Of a stretch of DNA of 13,440 bases, positions 1-8,207 are shown in pieces. Every line of letters begins with the position of its first letter. Positions within the stretch are counted from its first letter, which is position 1. Both the position numbers and the translations under genes were made by a program. The notes beneath the pieces were generated by a model. The model had not been told where the DNA came from and did no database searches. It saw nothing but the letters and a program-made list of their open reading frames with translations. Source of the stretch: JAYZDB01 sp036338025 (lineage in GTDB: Bacteria > Planctomycetota > UBA1135 > UBA2386); contig JAYZDB010000237.1 in assembly GCA_036338025.1 (NCBI GenBank), positions 1 to 13,440 of the forward strand. Direction: 5' to 3'.

Positions 1-1527
1 GAGATCGACATGAGCCTGTCGCGCACCGACCCGCTCGATTTCAACCTCGACGTCGAGCAACTCTACTGGGCGCCGTTTGCTCAAAACGCCATCGTGTTCG
101 ACGAGTTCGACCAGATGACCCTCTACCTCGGACACGCCGAATACCGTCCTGAGGCCTGTATCCGCTCCGGTAGCGCGTTCCCATCGATGCCAGGTTCGGG
201 TCTGGGTATCTACTTCGAGAAGAACTACTCGAACAACCTCACCGGCCAGGGCAGCACAGTCGACAAGGAACAAAAGCACCCCGCCTACATCGACGCGACG
301 ATGACCATCAGTCCGAAGGACGCGATTCTGGAGACCAACAGAGTCAACCGGTATCTGCCCTTGCCGAAGTTCATCGATGGCAGCAAAGCATCAAACCTGA
401 AGGACAAGTACTTCGTCTGGCGCGACGAGCAAAAGCACTACCAGGGTGGCGTCAACGGCCTCACCGCCGCGGAGCACAACCCCTTCCCCTATGTTCTGGG
501 GCCATTCCTCAGCGGCAAGGGGCGTGCCGTAACCGGAGATCCCACATCCACAGCCGGCCTGCAGTTCATCAAGGGTGCGTGGCACAACGCGCGCGACTGG
601 CAGCTTCGCGGCGGTGAAGTTACCGACATGAAGACCCAGGGTTGCACCGGGACCCTCGCCCTGCCGCTGCTGGCGGACTTCTGGACCTACCCGGACTCGC
701 CGGACAAGCCGGTCGGCAACCCCTTCCGTGCGGGTGGGGTAAACGGCTGGCAGGTCAGTATTCCGGTGACATCGTCATCAACCCCGAACTTCCGGGTCTA
801 TTCCGCCGGTAAGGGCGGTTCCTCGCCGGTGCTGTGTGACCCCACCAGCCCTCGGTGGCAGACCGCAAGGGGCGGTTTCCAGCCAGGCGGGGCCACCACC
901 ATACCATCCGACAACACGCTCTACTGGGTCATGGCTGACTTCCTCAAGCGGACCGCAGTGGTTACTGGTGGATTCGTAGAAATAGCCGACCCGCACCGCA
1001 TGCCAAGAGTCCAGGGCACCGACCCGAGGCTCGGTCCATTCGATGTCACAGACAGGTTGCCGACCTTCACGTATGACTTCGAACCTCCGCTCTCCAGCCT
1101 GCCAGCGGGAACCGGGATCATCACCGAGTTCAGCGGTGCGAGCAAATTGAACCGGGAGAACAAGTACTGGCCATCGGTCCAGACCAACGTCAACAACGTG
1201 GACTACTTCCCCCTCGATCCATTGAAGGGCGGTGACTCCCACATCCGCCACTGGGACACCCGCAACATCCAGGGCAAGGGGATTCGCCGCCGTTGGTGGA
1301 CCTACATGTACAACGAGTCGGTCACTCCTTACACAGAGGACCCCAATGACTTGACGGACCCCGGGTTTACAAACAGCGTCGCCGGTCCCTACGAGACATT
1401 CGACCCCGAACACGTGCTGTATTTCAACTGGCGCTTCATCATGAAGAACAACGCAGATTCCACGCCGCCGGTATCCCCGAAGATCGAGTCATTCGCCGTC
1501 ACCTATCGACTCAGCCAGGTGAAGTAG
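1..1527 (+). CDS. Beta-rich protein of unknown function, C-terminal part (5' end probably outside the window)
   Basis: The frame is open from the first base of the window to a TAG at 1525-1527. The first ATG is at position 10 (505 codons), but only 9 nt lie before it, so the true start cannot be judged. The product from that ATG has no signal peptide and begins directly in ordered-looking sequence (DFNLDVEQLYWAP), so I think it is the C-terminal portion of a larger, probably exported protein. It is rich in Gly, Pro, Trp, Tyr and Asn. Its last ~60 residues (VLYFNWRFIMKNN, then PKIESFAVTYRLSQ) look like a closing beta-sandwich. I do not recognise a family or a catalytic motif. The gene is followed 19 nt after its stop by a strong hairpin terminator, so it is the last gene of its transcript. 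Coding status is well supported by length and amino-acid composition; function is unknown. Confidence 0.75.
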   Translation, partial: EIDMSLSRTDPLDFNLDVEQLYWAPFAQNAIVFDEFDQMTLYLGHAEYRPEACIRSGSAFPSMPGSGLGIYFEKNYSNNLTGQGSTVDKEQKHPAYIDATMTISPKDAILETNRVNRYLPLPKFIDGSKASNLKDKYFVWRDEQKHYQGGVNGLTAAEHNPFPYVLGPFLSGKGRAVTGDPTSTAGLQFIKGAWHNARDWQLRGGEVTDMKTQGCTGTLALPLLADFWTYPDSPDKPVGNPFRAGGVNGWQVSIPVTSSSTPNFRVYSAGKGGSSPVLCDPTSPRWQTARGGFQPGGATTIPSDNTLYWVMADFLKRTAVVTGGFVEIADPHRMPRVQGTDPRLGPFDVTDRLPTFTYDFEPPLSSLPAGTGIITEFSGASKLNRENKYWPSVQTNVNNVDYFPLDPLKGGDSHIRHWDTRNIQGKGIRRRWWTYMYNESVTPYTEDPNDLTDPGFTNSVAGPYETFDPEHVLYFNWRFIMKNNADSTPPVSPKIESFAVTYRLSQVK

Positions 1528-1546
1528 GTTTCGCAAGACCTACGGC

Positions 1547-1581
1547 AAAGGGGCTGCGGGGCCACACCTCGCAGCCCCTTT
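1547..1581. terminator. Bidirectional hairpin terminator between convergent genes
   Basis: AAAGGGGCTGCG (1547-1558) and CGCAGCCCCTTT (1570-1581) form a perfect 12-bp inverted repeat. Three more pairs (1559-1561 with 1567-1569, one of them G-U) leave a 5-nt loop. The arms end in T-rich sequence on the plus strand and, through the AAA of the left arm, on the minus strand. It lies 19 nt past the stop of the plus-strand gene and 76 nt past the stop of the minus-strand lipoprotein gene, so it can serve both transcripts. The U-tract is short. Confidence 0.8.
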
Positions 1582-1657
1582 GTGCTTAAGACAACGGGCA
1601 CCCCGTCAGCGCGGTCTCGAACACACTTGCACATCCGAGTCCTTCGGGGGAGGGCTA

Positions 1658-4600
1658 CTAGTCCTTGAGGACGATCTTCCGGCGATAGATCTTGTTGCCA
1701 CTGGTTGCGACAAACTGATCTCGGCTGCGCTGCCGACCCTGCACGAAAACCCGGTAATCGTCCTTCGCGAGGTGAGTGAAGACCACCCTGCCCGCCTCGT
1801 CTGTCCGATGACTCGCGATCAACTCCCCGCCTCGATGCAACCGCACCATCACGTAGTCCATCGGTTGCTTCCACTTATCCTCGACCCGAACCTCGATCGT
1901 CGCGCCGGTCTGCATCTCGATACGAACAGGATTGCCACGTCGGCGCAGGGAATCTCTCGGGATCTGGAGATCGTACGCCCTCGTCGCGAAACCGTCGGCG
2001 GCGACATAGATGCGTCGATTCGCCTGCGAGATGCCTCGCGCCATGAACCGGCCTAACGCATCCGTAACATACGCGGTCTTGGCAGCTGGATTGGCAAGCT
2101 CGGACTCACGGCCCAAGACTACCCGAGCGCCACCGAGCGGTTTGCCAGTGTGTTCCACGATGAGACCGTGCACTCGCGCACCACGCCGCAGTTTGACCAC
2201 GCCCAAGTCCTTTGGCGCATTGTTGGCGAGCTCCACCAACACGACATGGGGCAGGTAACCCTTGGCTCGGATCGTCAACTGCATCCTGCGATTCGGGAGA
2301 TTGTTGAGTTCCAGCAGACCTTGGTCCAAATCGACCCAGCGTTCGATCACCTTTCGCTCATAGCGACTCCACCGAGAAAACCCCTTGTTGAGAGTCTCCA
2401 ACGCGCGAGCCCAGGCGGGCACCTTGCTCTCCACCTTGCTCTCCGCCTTGCTCCGCTGCCGGACATCGTTGGCCTGCCGTGGGGGTTCCAAGCGAACGAC
2501 CACCCCAGTCGCCGGCAAATCAGCCGGCATGAACCTGACCTCCGCCTCCAGCCTGGCTCGCGGCGCAATTTGCACAACCACATCTACCGTCTTCTGATCG
2601 GCTCTGACCGCAAAGCGTTGGATCACCGGATCACCTTCGCGAAGACGCACGTTCAGCCATGTCTTTGTGCGCGGGATATTCAGCTCGAACGTACCATCGA
2701 CGCCCGTCATCACAGAGTTTCCCGACGGGGTCTCAACCAGCAAGCTGGTCATGGGTGTTTTCGACGCGTCCAGCAGGCGACCAGCGATCCGCCGACTCGG
2801 CAGATCACAATCGACCCCGCCGACGGTCTGGCCTGGCGCTACCTTGATCAGTGCGGGCATATACTCCATCGGTAGCGCACCAAACTTGACGCGTACTGAA
2901 TGCTCGCCGGGGGGCAATCCGCGAAGGAAGTAGTGGCCGTCCTTGTTTGTCCGAGCCTTGTGAGCAGTGTAAGGACCACGATTGACCATGACCAGCGCGC
3001 CCCATACCGGCTGGTTGCCGCGTGTAATCCGACCCCTGATCGTACCCGGACGAGACAATCGTATCTTCGGATCTTGGGCCGAGCGTGGCTTCACGCCAGA
3101 GGGTCCGGCCTTGGCAGTTTCCTGTTGGAATGCGAACCCACTTCCCAGGAACCCAAGGGCAACCTCGGTCTGCCCCATTCCTCGAATCATGTATCGTCCC
3201 TCGCGATCCGTGACAGCCAGAACCTGCCGGCGGGTCGCGAGTAGCCCCAGGTTGCCGGAGAGCTTCAGGGGCGCAACCACCTGTACTCCAGCGACGGGTT
3301 TACCCGCACCGTCCAGGACCGTTCCTGCCAGGCGGGACGCGGCGATTGTAGAGAGGGAGAACTCCTTGTCTTCATCGCGCAGCGACACACGTTGCCACCG
3401 CGAACCGGTGGCTGCAAAACAAGCATCGCCTTCCTCGAGTTCGAGAGTCGCAAGGCCGAGCGAGAATCCGGAACCAGGAAATCGAAACGAACCGTCGGGC
3501 GTGAGCGTGGTGGAGGCTATCTCACCAAAAAACGAAATCACCCTCAGCTTGGTTTGGAGTGGATTCTTCAGGCCGGTGAGACGTCCACTCAGCTTTGCCC
3601 GATAAGGCAACACCAGCCTCAACCCTGTTACGGAGCTTGTCTTCAGCGATAGAAGCCGTGAAGTGGACGAATAGTCCGGATGGTGGATTTCTATCTTGTA
3701 GGCCCCCGGCGCAAGGCCGGCGATCTGCACGCGCCCCTTGGAATTCGTCTTGGACTCGTATGGGACCGTGAGCAAGCCGGTCGGAGTGTTGGGGTAGATC
3801 CGAACCAAGGCATTCGCAAGCCGCTGGTGGCTACCATCGACGACGGCTCCCGAAACTCGCAAGCCAGACTGATCCAGAAATTCCAGCGTATGGAAGCGCT
3901 GCTCCCCACCCGCAATCCGCGGAAGAATGGCCGGTTGGTAGTCGGGATGACGAGCGACCAGGCGGAGGCTCTCCGCCGGAACACCCACAAACTCGAACCG
4001 GCCCCTGGTATCCGTCTTGGTTCGACGCGCCCGCATCCGGCCGCCGGAACGCGCTTCAAGGAACACCTCACAATCCACACACGGTGCGTCCTCTGCATCG
4101 AGCACATTTCCGACAACCCGATACCCTCGCTGCATCCTGACTACGGAATCTTCGACCTGTGGGGGCGGTAGCAGGGTCTGGGTCGCATAGCCGGCCGCCG
4201 CCACCTCCAGTTCGAGGCGCGGGCTCCGGGTAATCCCAAACGTGAAACGACCGTCCGTGCCGGTCCATACCGGCGAGTGCAAGCGCTGCCGATCGGCGCG
4301 TGGCCATTCCCGGGTGCGCCGGAAGAGGGTCACCCGGGCCCGGGTGACCGGGTTGCCCGAGCCATCGAGGACCGTGCCCTGCAACGGCCGCCCGCGCAAC
4401 ACGACAATCTTGTGTGGATTGTGCTGCGTGTCGACGTTGCGCAGCAGCACATTGAGGTCTTGCTCCTTGGCACTGATGTCGACAATTTCGTAGGCCTGCT
4501 CCCCCTGAGCCTGGGTTTGGGGGTCCGTCACCAGGACCACGAGGTCCTTGTCTTTGCCAATCCCGCGCTTCCGGTCTAGCAGCTGCTTGGCTGGCGCTTC

Positions 4601-4837
4601 CATTCGCTCGGCAGCCTTCTCGGAATGCACCACCGCCCCATCCGCTTGCGTCGCCGAGTTAGCAGACTCGGAACTCGGGCCGCAACCGCCCAGCACAATG
4701 GACATAAGCAGCACGATCAAGATGGTTTGTAGTCTATGGGTCACGTCGAATCGGCAGGAACGGGACGATCTCACAGTGGACGAGAGGGCCCCCAACCCTT
4801 TTGCCCCGAACTCGTGTTCCTGTGCGGTTCTAGCCAT
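1658..4837 (-). CDS. Very large lipoprotein with about ten carboxypeptidase-regulatory-like beta repeats
   Basis: The ORF is 1059 residues from the ATG at 4837, which overlaps the kinase stop by 8 nt. A lipoprotein signal peptide is clear: hydrophobic LQTILIVLLMSIVLGGC with lipobox LGGC and the lipidated Cys at residue 52. From the ATG, this leaves an unusually long 34-residue stretch before the hydrophobic core. A GTG at 4744 would give a compact signal peptide with Cys at position 21, so that start is a serious alternative. After a low-complexity linker, beta-sandwich modules follow, starting near residues 150, 238, 326, 415, 501, 599, 682, 762, 887 and 978. Several show the typical pattern G.V.D..G.P...A.V (for example GTVLDGSGNPVTRARV and GTVLDGAGKPVAGVQV), then DG.F.F or DG.Y..RGLP.G. 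These resemble CarboxypepD_reg-like/Cna-B-type folds, which act as structural or adhesive modules; no peptidase domain is present. I infer a cell-envelope anchored structural or sensory protein and the output or partner of the upstream kinase. Confidence 0.88.
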   Translation of the reverse strand: MARTAQEHEFGAKGLGALSSTVRSSRSCRFDVTHRLQTILIVLLMSIVLGGCGPSSESANSATQADGAVVHSEKAAERMEAPAKQLLDRKRGIGKDKDLVVLVTDPQTQAQGEQAYEIVDISAKEQDLNVLLRNVDTQHNPHKIVVLRGRPLQGTVLDGSGNPVTRARVTLFRRTREWPRADRQRLHSPVWTGTDGRFTFGITRSPRLELEVAAAGYATQTLLPPPQVEDSVVRMQRGYRVVGNVLDAEDAPCVDCEVFLEARSGGRMRARRTKTDTRGRFEFVGVPAESLRLVARHPDYQPAILPRIAGGEQRFHTLEFLDQSGLRVSGAVVDGSHQRLANALVRIYPNTPTGLLTVPYESKTNSKGRVQIAGLAPGAYKIEIHHPDYSSTSRLLSLKTSSVTGLRLVLPYRAKLSGRLTGLKNPLQTKLRVISFFGEIASTTLTPDGSFRFPGSGFSLGLATLELEEGDACFAATGSRWQRVSLRDEDKEFSLSTIAASRLAGTVLDGAGKPVAGVQVVAPLKLSGNLGLLATRRQVLAVTDREGRYMIRGMGQTEVALGFLGSGFAFQQETAKAGPSGVKPRSAQDPKIRLSRPGTIRGRITRGNQPVWGALVMVNRGPYTAHKARTNKDGHYFLRGLPPGEHSVRVKFGALPMEYMPALIKVAPGQTVGGVDCDLPSRRIAGRLLDASKTPMTSLLVETPSGNSVMTGVDGTFELNIPRTKTWLNVRLREGDPVIQRFAVRADQKTVDVVVQIAPRARLEAEVRFMPADLPATGVVVRLEPPRQANDVRQRSKAESKVESKVPAWARALETLNKGFSRWSRYERKVIERWVDLDQGLLELNNLPNRRMQLTIRAKGYLPHVVLVELANNAPKDLGVVKLRRGARVHGLIVEHTGKPLGGARVVLGRESELANPAAKTAYVTDALGRFMARGISQANRRIYVAADGFATRAYDLQIPRDSLRRRGNPVRIEMQTGATIEVRVEDKWKQPMDYVMVRLHRGGELIASHRTDEAGRVVFTHLAKDDYRVFVQGRQRSRDQFVATSGNKIYRRKIVLKD
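2422..2455 (-). repeat. 12-bp in-frame tandem repeat, nearly three copies
   Basis: The plus-strand units CCTTGCTCTCCA, CCTTGCTCTCCG and CCTTGCTCCG follow each other directly (2422-2433, 2434-2445, 2446-2455). On the coding strand they encode SKAE-SKVE-SKV (residues about 797-806) in a charged linker between beta modules of the large lipoprotein. Copy-number change would stay in frame. The linker may therefore vary in length between strains; this last point is an inference. Confidence 0.75.
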
Positions 4838-7445
4838 CTTTTGCGGCGGATCGTATTTCTGTCAACATCTTCTGTAGCCAGTGCCGGGAGGGGTCCTCCT
4901 CGGGCGTCCGGCCCAACTGGGCCTCCAGGCGACGCTCCAGCACACTATTCACGCGGTCCGGGTCCAAGGTCAGCTGCAGGGCTTCGGCCCCCGGAACCAG
5001 GGCGTCGTTCATCTGCTGCTCGTTCTCCGGACCTTGTCGCACCCGCACGCAAAACGCACAGAGTTGCGCATCTGGGTTCGTCTCGTCGAGCTTCAGCCAG
5101 GCATCGACCGCAACCGCAGCATCCGATGGCTCGCCCGCCAGACTCTCGTAGCGGGCCCGTAACTCGACCGCGACCGGACCGGTAGCCCTCTGGGGATCCT
5201 CCAACAGGGGTCGAATGAACGACGCCAGGGCGTCGAGCATTGCCTCTCCCTGAACCAAGGGCACAACTCTGTGCACGAGCCTGACGAAGTGGATTGCCCC
5301 CTGCCGCTTCGCCTGCTCGTCCAGAGTGCCGGCCACTACCTTGTCACTCCCGAGCAACTGGAAGGTGAATCGCCACGGAGCGAGATCGGAACCGGGTTCC
5401 AACATCTCGGAGAAGATCTGTCGTGCCTTCGCCTTGCTCTGCTCCACGGCCACCGAGTTGCCGGACATGTTGAGAATCTGAGTGGCCTCTTGAGCAAGGC
5501 TCAGTCCAAGGCCTGTGTAGCCACCGTTGTCCTTGGCCTGGAAACCAACGCCACCACTCATCCATCCAAGCCCCGTTTCCGTCAACTGCCTTCGGGTCTC
5601 GTAATTGAGTGGAAAGCGCATCAAGTGAGCGGTCACCGGCGAACCAATGCCAGCATATGCAATCAGGAGTTGCGCGGCGGTTCGCCGTTGCCTGGCGTCT
5701 TTGGTCTTCGCGATAAGATCCTCAAGCCCGGCCATGAGTTGGTTTGAGTTGTCTCGATTCTCCAAGAACGTCGACAGTACCTGGGGCAAAAACGCGCCAG
5801 GGCGGATGTACTTCGCAATCTCCAGGTCGGAAGAGGCCTGAGCCGGATCAGCGACGGACGCCATCAGACAAACCACCGCGCGCGCCAGGTGTAGGTTGTA
5901 GAGATCAATCTCGACTCCGACATCCCGAACCCCCGCCCGGCGTGCCGTGATCAGCGCGTTTGCAGCCGCCAGAGCAGCCCTGCCGTTGCCGGCCTTCAGG
6001 ACGTTCAGCAGGGTGTTCTCGTTGAGAACGGCGCCACGATAGGCCTCGCGATACCCTTCAATCGTGGCTGCCTCATCCGGCAGGCGTTTAGCCGCCTTGG
6101 CGAGTTCATTCAGGAACGAAGATGACTCGAACGTCTCCTGGAACCCAAGCCCCGTCAATGTGCTCAAGACACCGTGAGGCCCAAGAGCCATACCCCGCTC
6201 CTGACTCACGACGACAGCGGCGTTGACCAGATGTTCGCGACCCTTGAGCACGACGTTGTCTCGCCAAAACCGAAATGAAAACGCCAGAACGGCAAGGACA
6301 ATCACGCCTGCGACCACCGACAGCGTCACGATGGGGTTGCGCTTCGCACGCCGATAGAGGCGTACCACGGCGCTCTGACGACGGATCCGGATCGGCTCAC
6401 CCTCTGCCACGCGCAACAGATCCAACGCCAGGGCTTCGCCATCCTGGTAGCGCTCCTCCGGGATTTTCGAGAGCAACTTCTCGAGTACCGCTTCCAGGTC
6501 ACGGGATGCCTTCGGCATGCTCGCACGCAGGCGTGGTGCTTCCTCGTGCAGCAAGGCGTGCAGCATCGCCTCAGTGCTGTCACCGGAGATCGGCAACCGG
6601 CCGGTGATGCACTCATACATCGTGACCCCCAGGGAGTACAGATCGCCTGCAGGCCCCAGCGGGCCGCCCCGAGCCTGTTCCGGTGGCGAGTAGTGCAAGG
6701 TCCCAAGAAAGCCACCCACCGAGGTGAGGTGGACACTGACCTCGTCGATGAACTTCGACAAACCAAAATCTGCGAGCGCCAAGGTGCCGTCCGCATTCAC
6801 CAGGACGTTGCCGGGCTTGACGTCGCGATGCAGGATCTTTCGGTTGTGAGCCAGAGCCAGGGCATCCGCAACTCCTGCAAATCGACGGGCTGCGTCGAGG
6901 GGTTCCATCACCGCCTTGTTGTTGCGGCGTGCCGCCGCGATGTGCTTGTCCAAGCTCACGCCATCGACACGTTCCATGGCAAAGAACATGTGGCCACTGG
7001 CCTCGCCGTAATCGAAGATCGGAACGATGTGCCGGTGGTGCATCGCGGCTGTAGCCTTTGCTTCCTTGCGAAACCGCGTACGCATCGTGACATCACTGCT
7101 AAAGCGAGGAGCGAGTACTTTCAGCGCCACCTCGCGATCGAGGTTCTCCTGGTAGGCCTGGTAAACCGTCCCCATACCGCCACGACCCAGCACACCGGTA
7201 ATCTCAAAATCTCCGATCTTACTCGGCATCTTGTGATCGTCCCCGATCACATCATCGATGAAGTCCAGCGCGTTGAGCCGTCCGATCAGGTCCTCGGCTT
7301 CTTCAGAGTCCTCATCCTTCAATCGATCGAGCGCCGTTCGCGTGCGATCCTTGTTGCTGAGGATCTCCGCCATCCGCCGGTCCACGCCAGATGGCGGTCC
7401 CGCCTGACCATCGTCCTCGGGGGTTGGTGGTTCGTGCAGACTCAC
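4830..7445 (-). CDS. Transmembrane Ser/Thr protein kinase (Hanks type, PknB-like)
   Basis: The product is 871 residues from a GTG start at 7445, which lies 1 nt after the sigma-factor stop codon (TGA C GTG), so the two genes are probably translationally coupled. Residues 1-75 are an acidic, soluble leader. The kinase domain spans about 79-345: glycine-rich loop GRGGMGTVY (87-95), ATP-binding Lys109 in VALKV, helix-C Glu128, catalytic HRDVKPGN (Asp208, Lys210, Asn213), Mg-binding DFG (226-228), the activation segment ending SPPE (253-256), and DLYSLG with Asp268. All key residues are present, so it should be active. A single transmembrane helix lies at about 372-394 (IVTLSVVAGVIVLAVLAFSF), preceded by basic residues, so the kinase faces the cytoplasm. 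The remaining ~475 residues are mostly helical and perhaps TPR-like; they would lie outside the membrane as a sensor. By known planctomycete ECF-kinase pairing, it probably controls the adjacent sigma factor. The stop codon overlaps the lipoprotein start. Confidence 0.95.
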   Translation of the reverse strand: MSLHEPPTPEDDGQAGPPSGVDRRMAEILSNKDRTRTALDRLKDEDSEEAEDLIGRLNALDFIDDVIGDDHKMPSKIGDFEITGVLGRGGMGTVYQAYQENLDREVALKVLAPRFSSDVTMRTRFRKEAKATAAMHHRHIVPIFDYGEASGHMFFAMERVDGVSLDKHIAAARRNNKAVMEPLDAARRFAGVADALALAHNRKILHRDVKPGNVLVNADGTLALADFGLSKFIDEVSVHLTSVGGFLGTLHYSPPEQARGGPLGPAGDLYSLGVTMYECITGRLPISGDSTEAMLHALLHEEAPRLRASMPKASRDLEAVLEKLLSKIPEERYQDGEALALDLLRVAEGEPIRIRRQSAVVRLYRRAKRNPIVTLSVVAGVIVLAVLAFSFRFWRDNVVLKGREHLVNAAVVVSQERGMALGPHGVLSTLTGLGFQETFESSSFLNELAKAAKRLPDEAATIEGYREAYRGAVLNENTLLNVLKAGNGRAALAAANALITARRAGVRDVGVEIDLYNLHLARAVVCLMASVADPAQASSDLEIAKYIRPGAFLPQVLSTFLENRDNSNQLMAGLEDLIAKTKDARQRRTAAQLLIAYAGIGSPVTAHLMRFPLNYETRRQLTETGLGWMSGGVGFQAKDNGGYTGLGLSLAQEATQILNMSGNSVAVEQSKAKARQIFSEMLEPGSDLAPWRFTFQLLGSDKVVAGTLDEQAKRQGAIHFVRLVHRVVPLVQGEAMLDALASFIRPLLEDPQRATGPVAVELRARYESLAGEPSDAAVAVDAWLKLDETNPDAQLCAFCVRVRQGPENEQQMNDALVPGAEALQLTLDPDRVNSVLERRLEAQLGRTPEEDPSRHWLQKMLTEIRSAAKDG

Positions 7446-7446
7446 G

Positions 7447-7968
7447 TCAGAATTTCAGGTGCTGCGCCAGGCTCTTGAGAGCGCGTCCGAGCAACAGGTG
7501 CACCGCATTCTCGGAGCGATCCATCTCCGCACCAATTTCTCGGGCAGACATCTTCTCGATCCGAGCCATCATGATCACATCCCGGTGCTCGGGCTTGAGC
7601 TGCTGGAGCGCCCCCTCCAGAAGGGCCAGGCGGTCCTTACGATCAGCCAGCGTGACTGGACCGGAACGCCGATCAGCGATTGGCAGGTCGGTCTTCATGT
7701 TCTTCTCTCGACGCGGGTCGCGCGCCGCAACTCCGACTTGATCCCGCAGGATTCGGGCCAGCTTGCGCTTCGCCAAGGTGACCAACCAGGCCCGGGCATT
7801 GGACTCATCCTCAAGGGTATGCCAGTAGTTGATTGCTTCGATAGCCACTTCCTGAAGGACGTCTTCGGGGTCCATTCTCTTGCGGAGATCGGGCCCCATT
7901 CGCAACCAGACCAGGGAGAGCAGGTGTTCTCGGTGACTCTCAAAGGCAATTTCAGGGGTCAGGGTCAT
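7447..7968 (-). CDS. ECF-family RNA polymerase sigma-70 factor
   Basis: I place the start at the ATG at 7968, giving 173 residues. The frame stays open upstream to 8226, but the extra 86 codons show no sigma features and would overlap the divergent gene, so I reject that extension. Region 2 covers about residues 10-76, with the region 2.2 core-binding motif RMDPEDVLQEVAIEA (31-45) and the region 2.3/2.4-like ARAWLVTLAKRKL. Region 4 covers about 113-172: a helix-turn-helix beginning at LALLEGALQQLKPEHRDV and continuing SAREIGAEMDRSENAVHLLLGRALKSL. Sigma regions 1 and 3 are absent, as is typical of ECF factors. The acidic patch in region 2.2 (D33, E35, D36) is intact. No anti-sigma gene adjoins it; instead a membrane Ser/Thr kinase starts 1 nt downstream. 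That arrangement is known from planctomycete ECF groups linked to Ser/Thr kinases. I infer that signalling through the kinase modulates the sigma factor. No clear Shine-Dalgarno is visible. Confidence 0.93.
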   Translation of the reverse strand: MTLTPEIAFESHREHLLSLVWLRMGPDLRKRMDPEDVLQEVAIEAINYWHTLEDESNARAWLVTLAKRKLARILRDQVGVAARDPRREKNMKTDLPIADRRSGPVTLADRKDRLALLEGALQQLKPEHRDVIMMARIEKMSAREIGAEMDRSENAVHLLLGRALKSLAQHLKF

Positions 7969-8040
7969 CGTCAGATGCTTGGAAACGGAAAACGCTTGCG
8001 GTAGCAAACCAGCAATGGAACGCAGGAATTCTAGCCCTAT

Positions 8041-8058
8041 GCCGTCGCGGTCGACGGC
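8041..8058. repeat. Perfect 7-bp inverted repeat in the leader of the sigma gene
   Basis: GCCGTCG (8041-8047) and CGACGGC (8052-8058) are perfect reverse complements separated by a 4-nt loop. The element lies 73-90 nt upstream of the sigma-factor ATG, in the 239-bp divergent spacer 7969-8207. It could be an mRNA hairpin or an operator. No convincing -35/-10 pair was found in this spacer on either strand; TAGAAT at 8026-8031 (minus strand) is an isolated -10-like hexamer. Confidence 0.4.
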
Positions 8059-8207
8059 CCGTTCATCGTATCCTGACCAAGGTTGATCGCAGTTCGTTAC
8101 GGCAACACGTATCCAAAAAGTTACTCCGAGTTTCCGAGACCCAGGCGTATCCCGGATGATCTCCCCTACCGGTCGTTCTGACCCCAACGAGTTCGAAGAG
8201 CCCAGGC

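Noticed and set aside
6546..7478. 310-codon plus-strand ORF
   Set aside because: It is antisense to the kinase catalytic domain, whose motifs are all intact, and its own product shows no recognisable domain.
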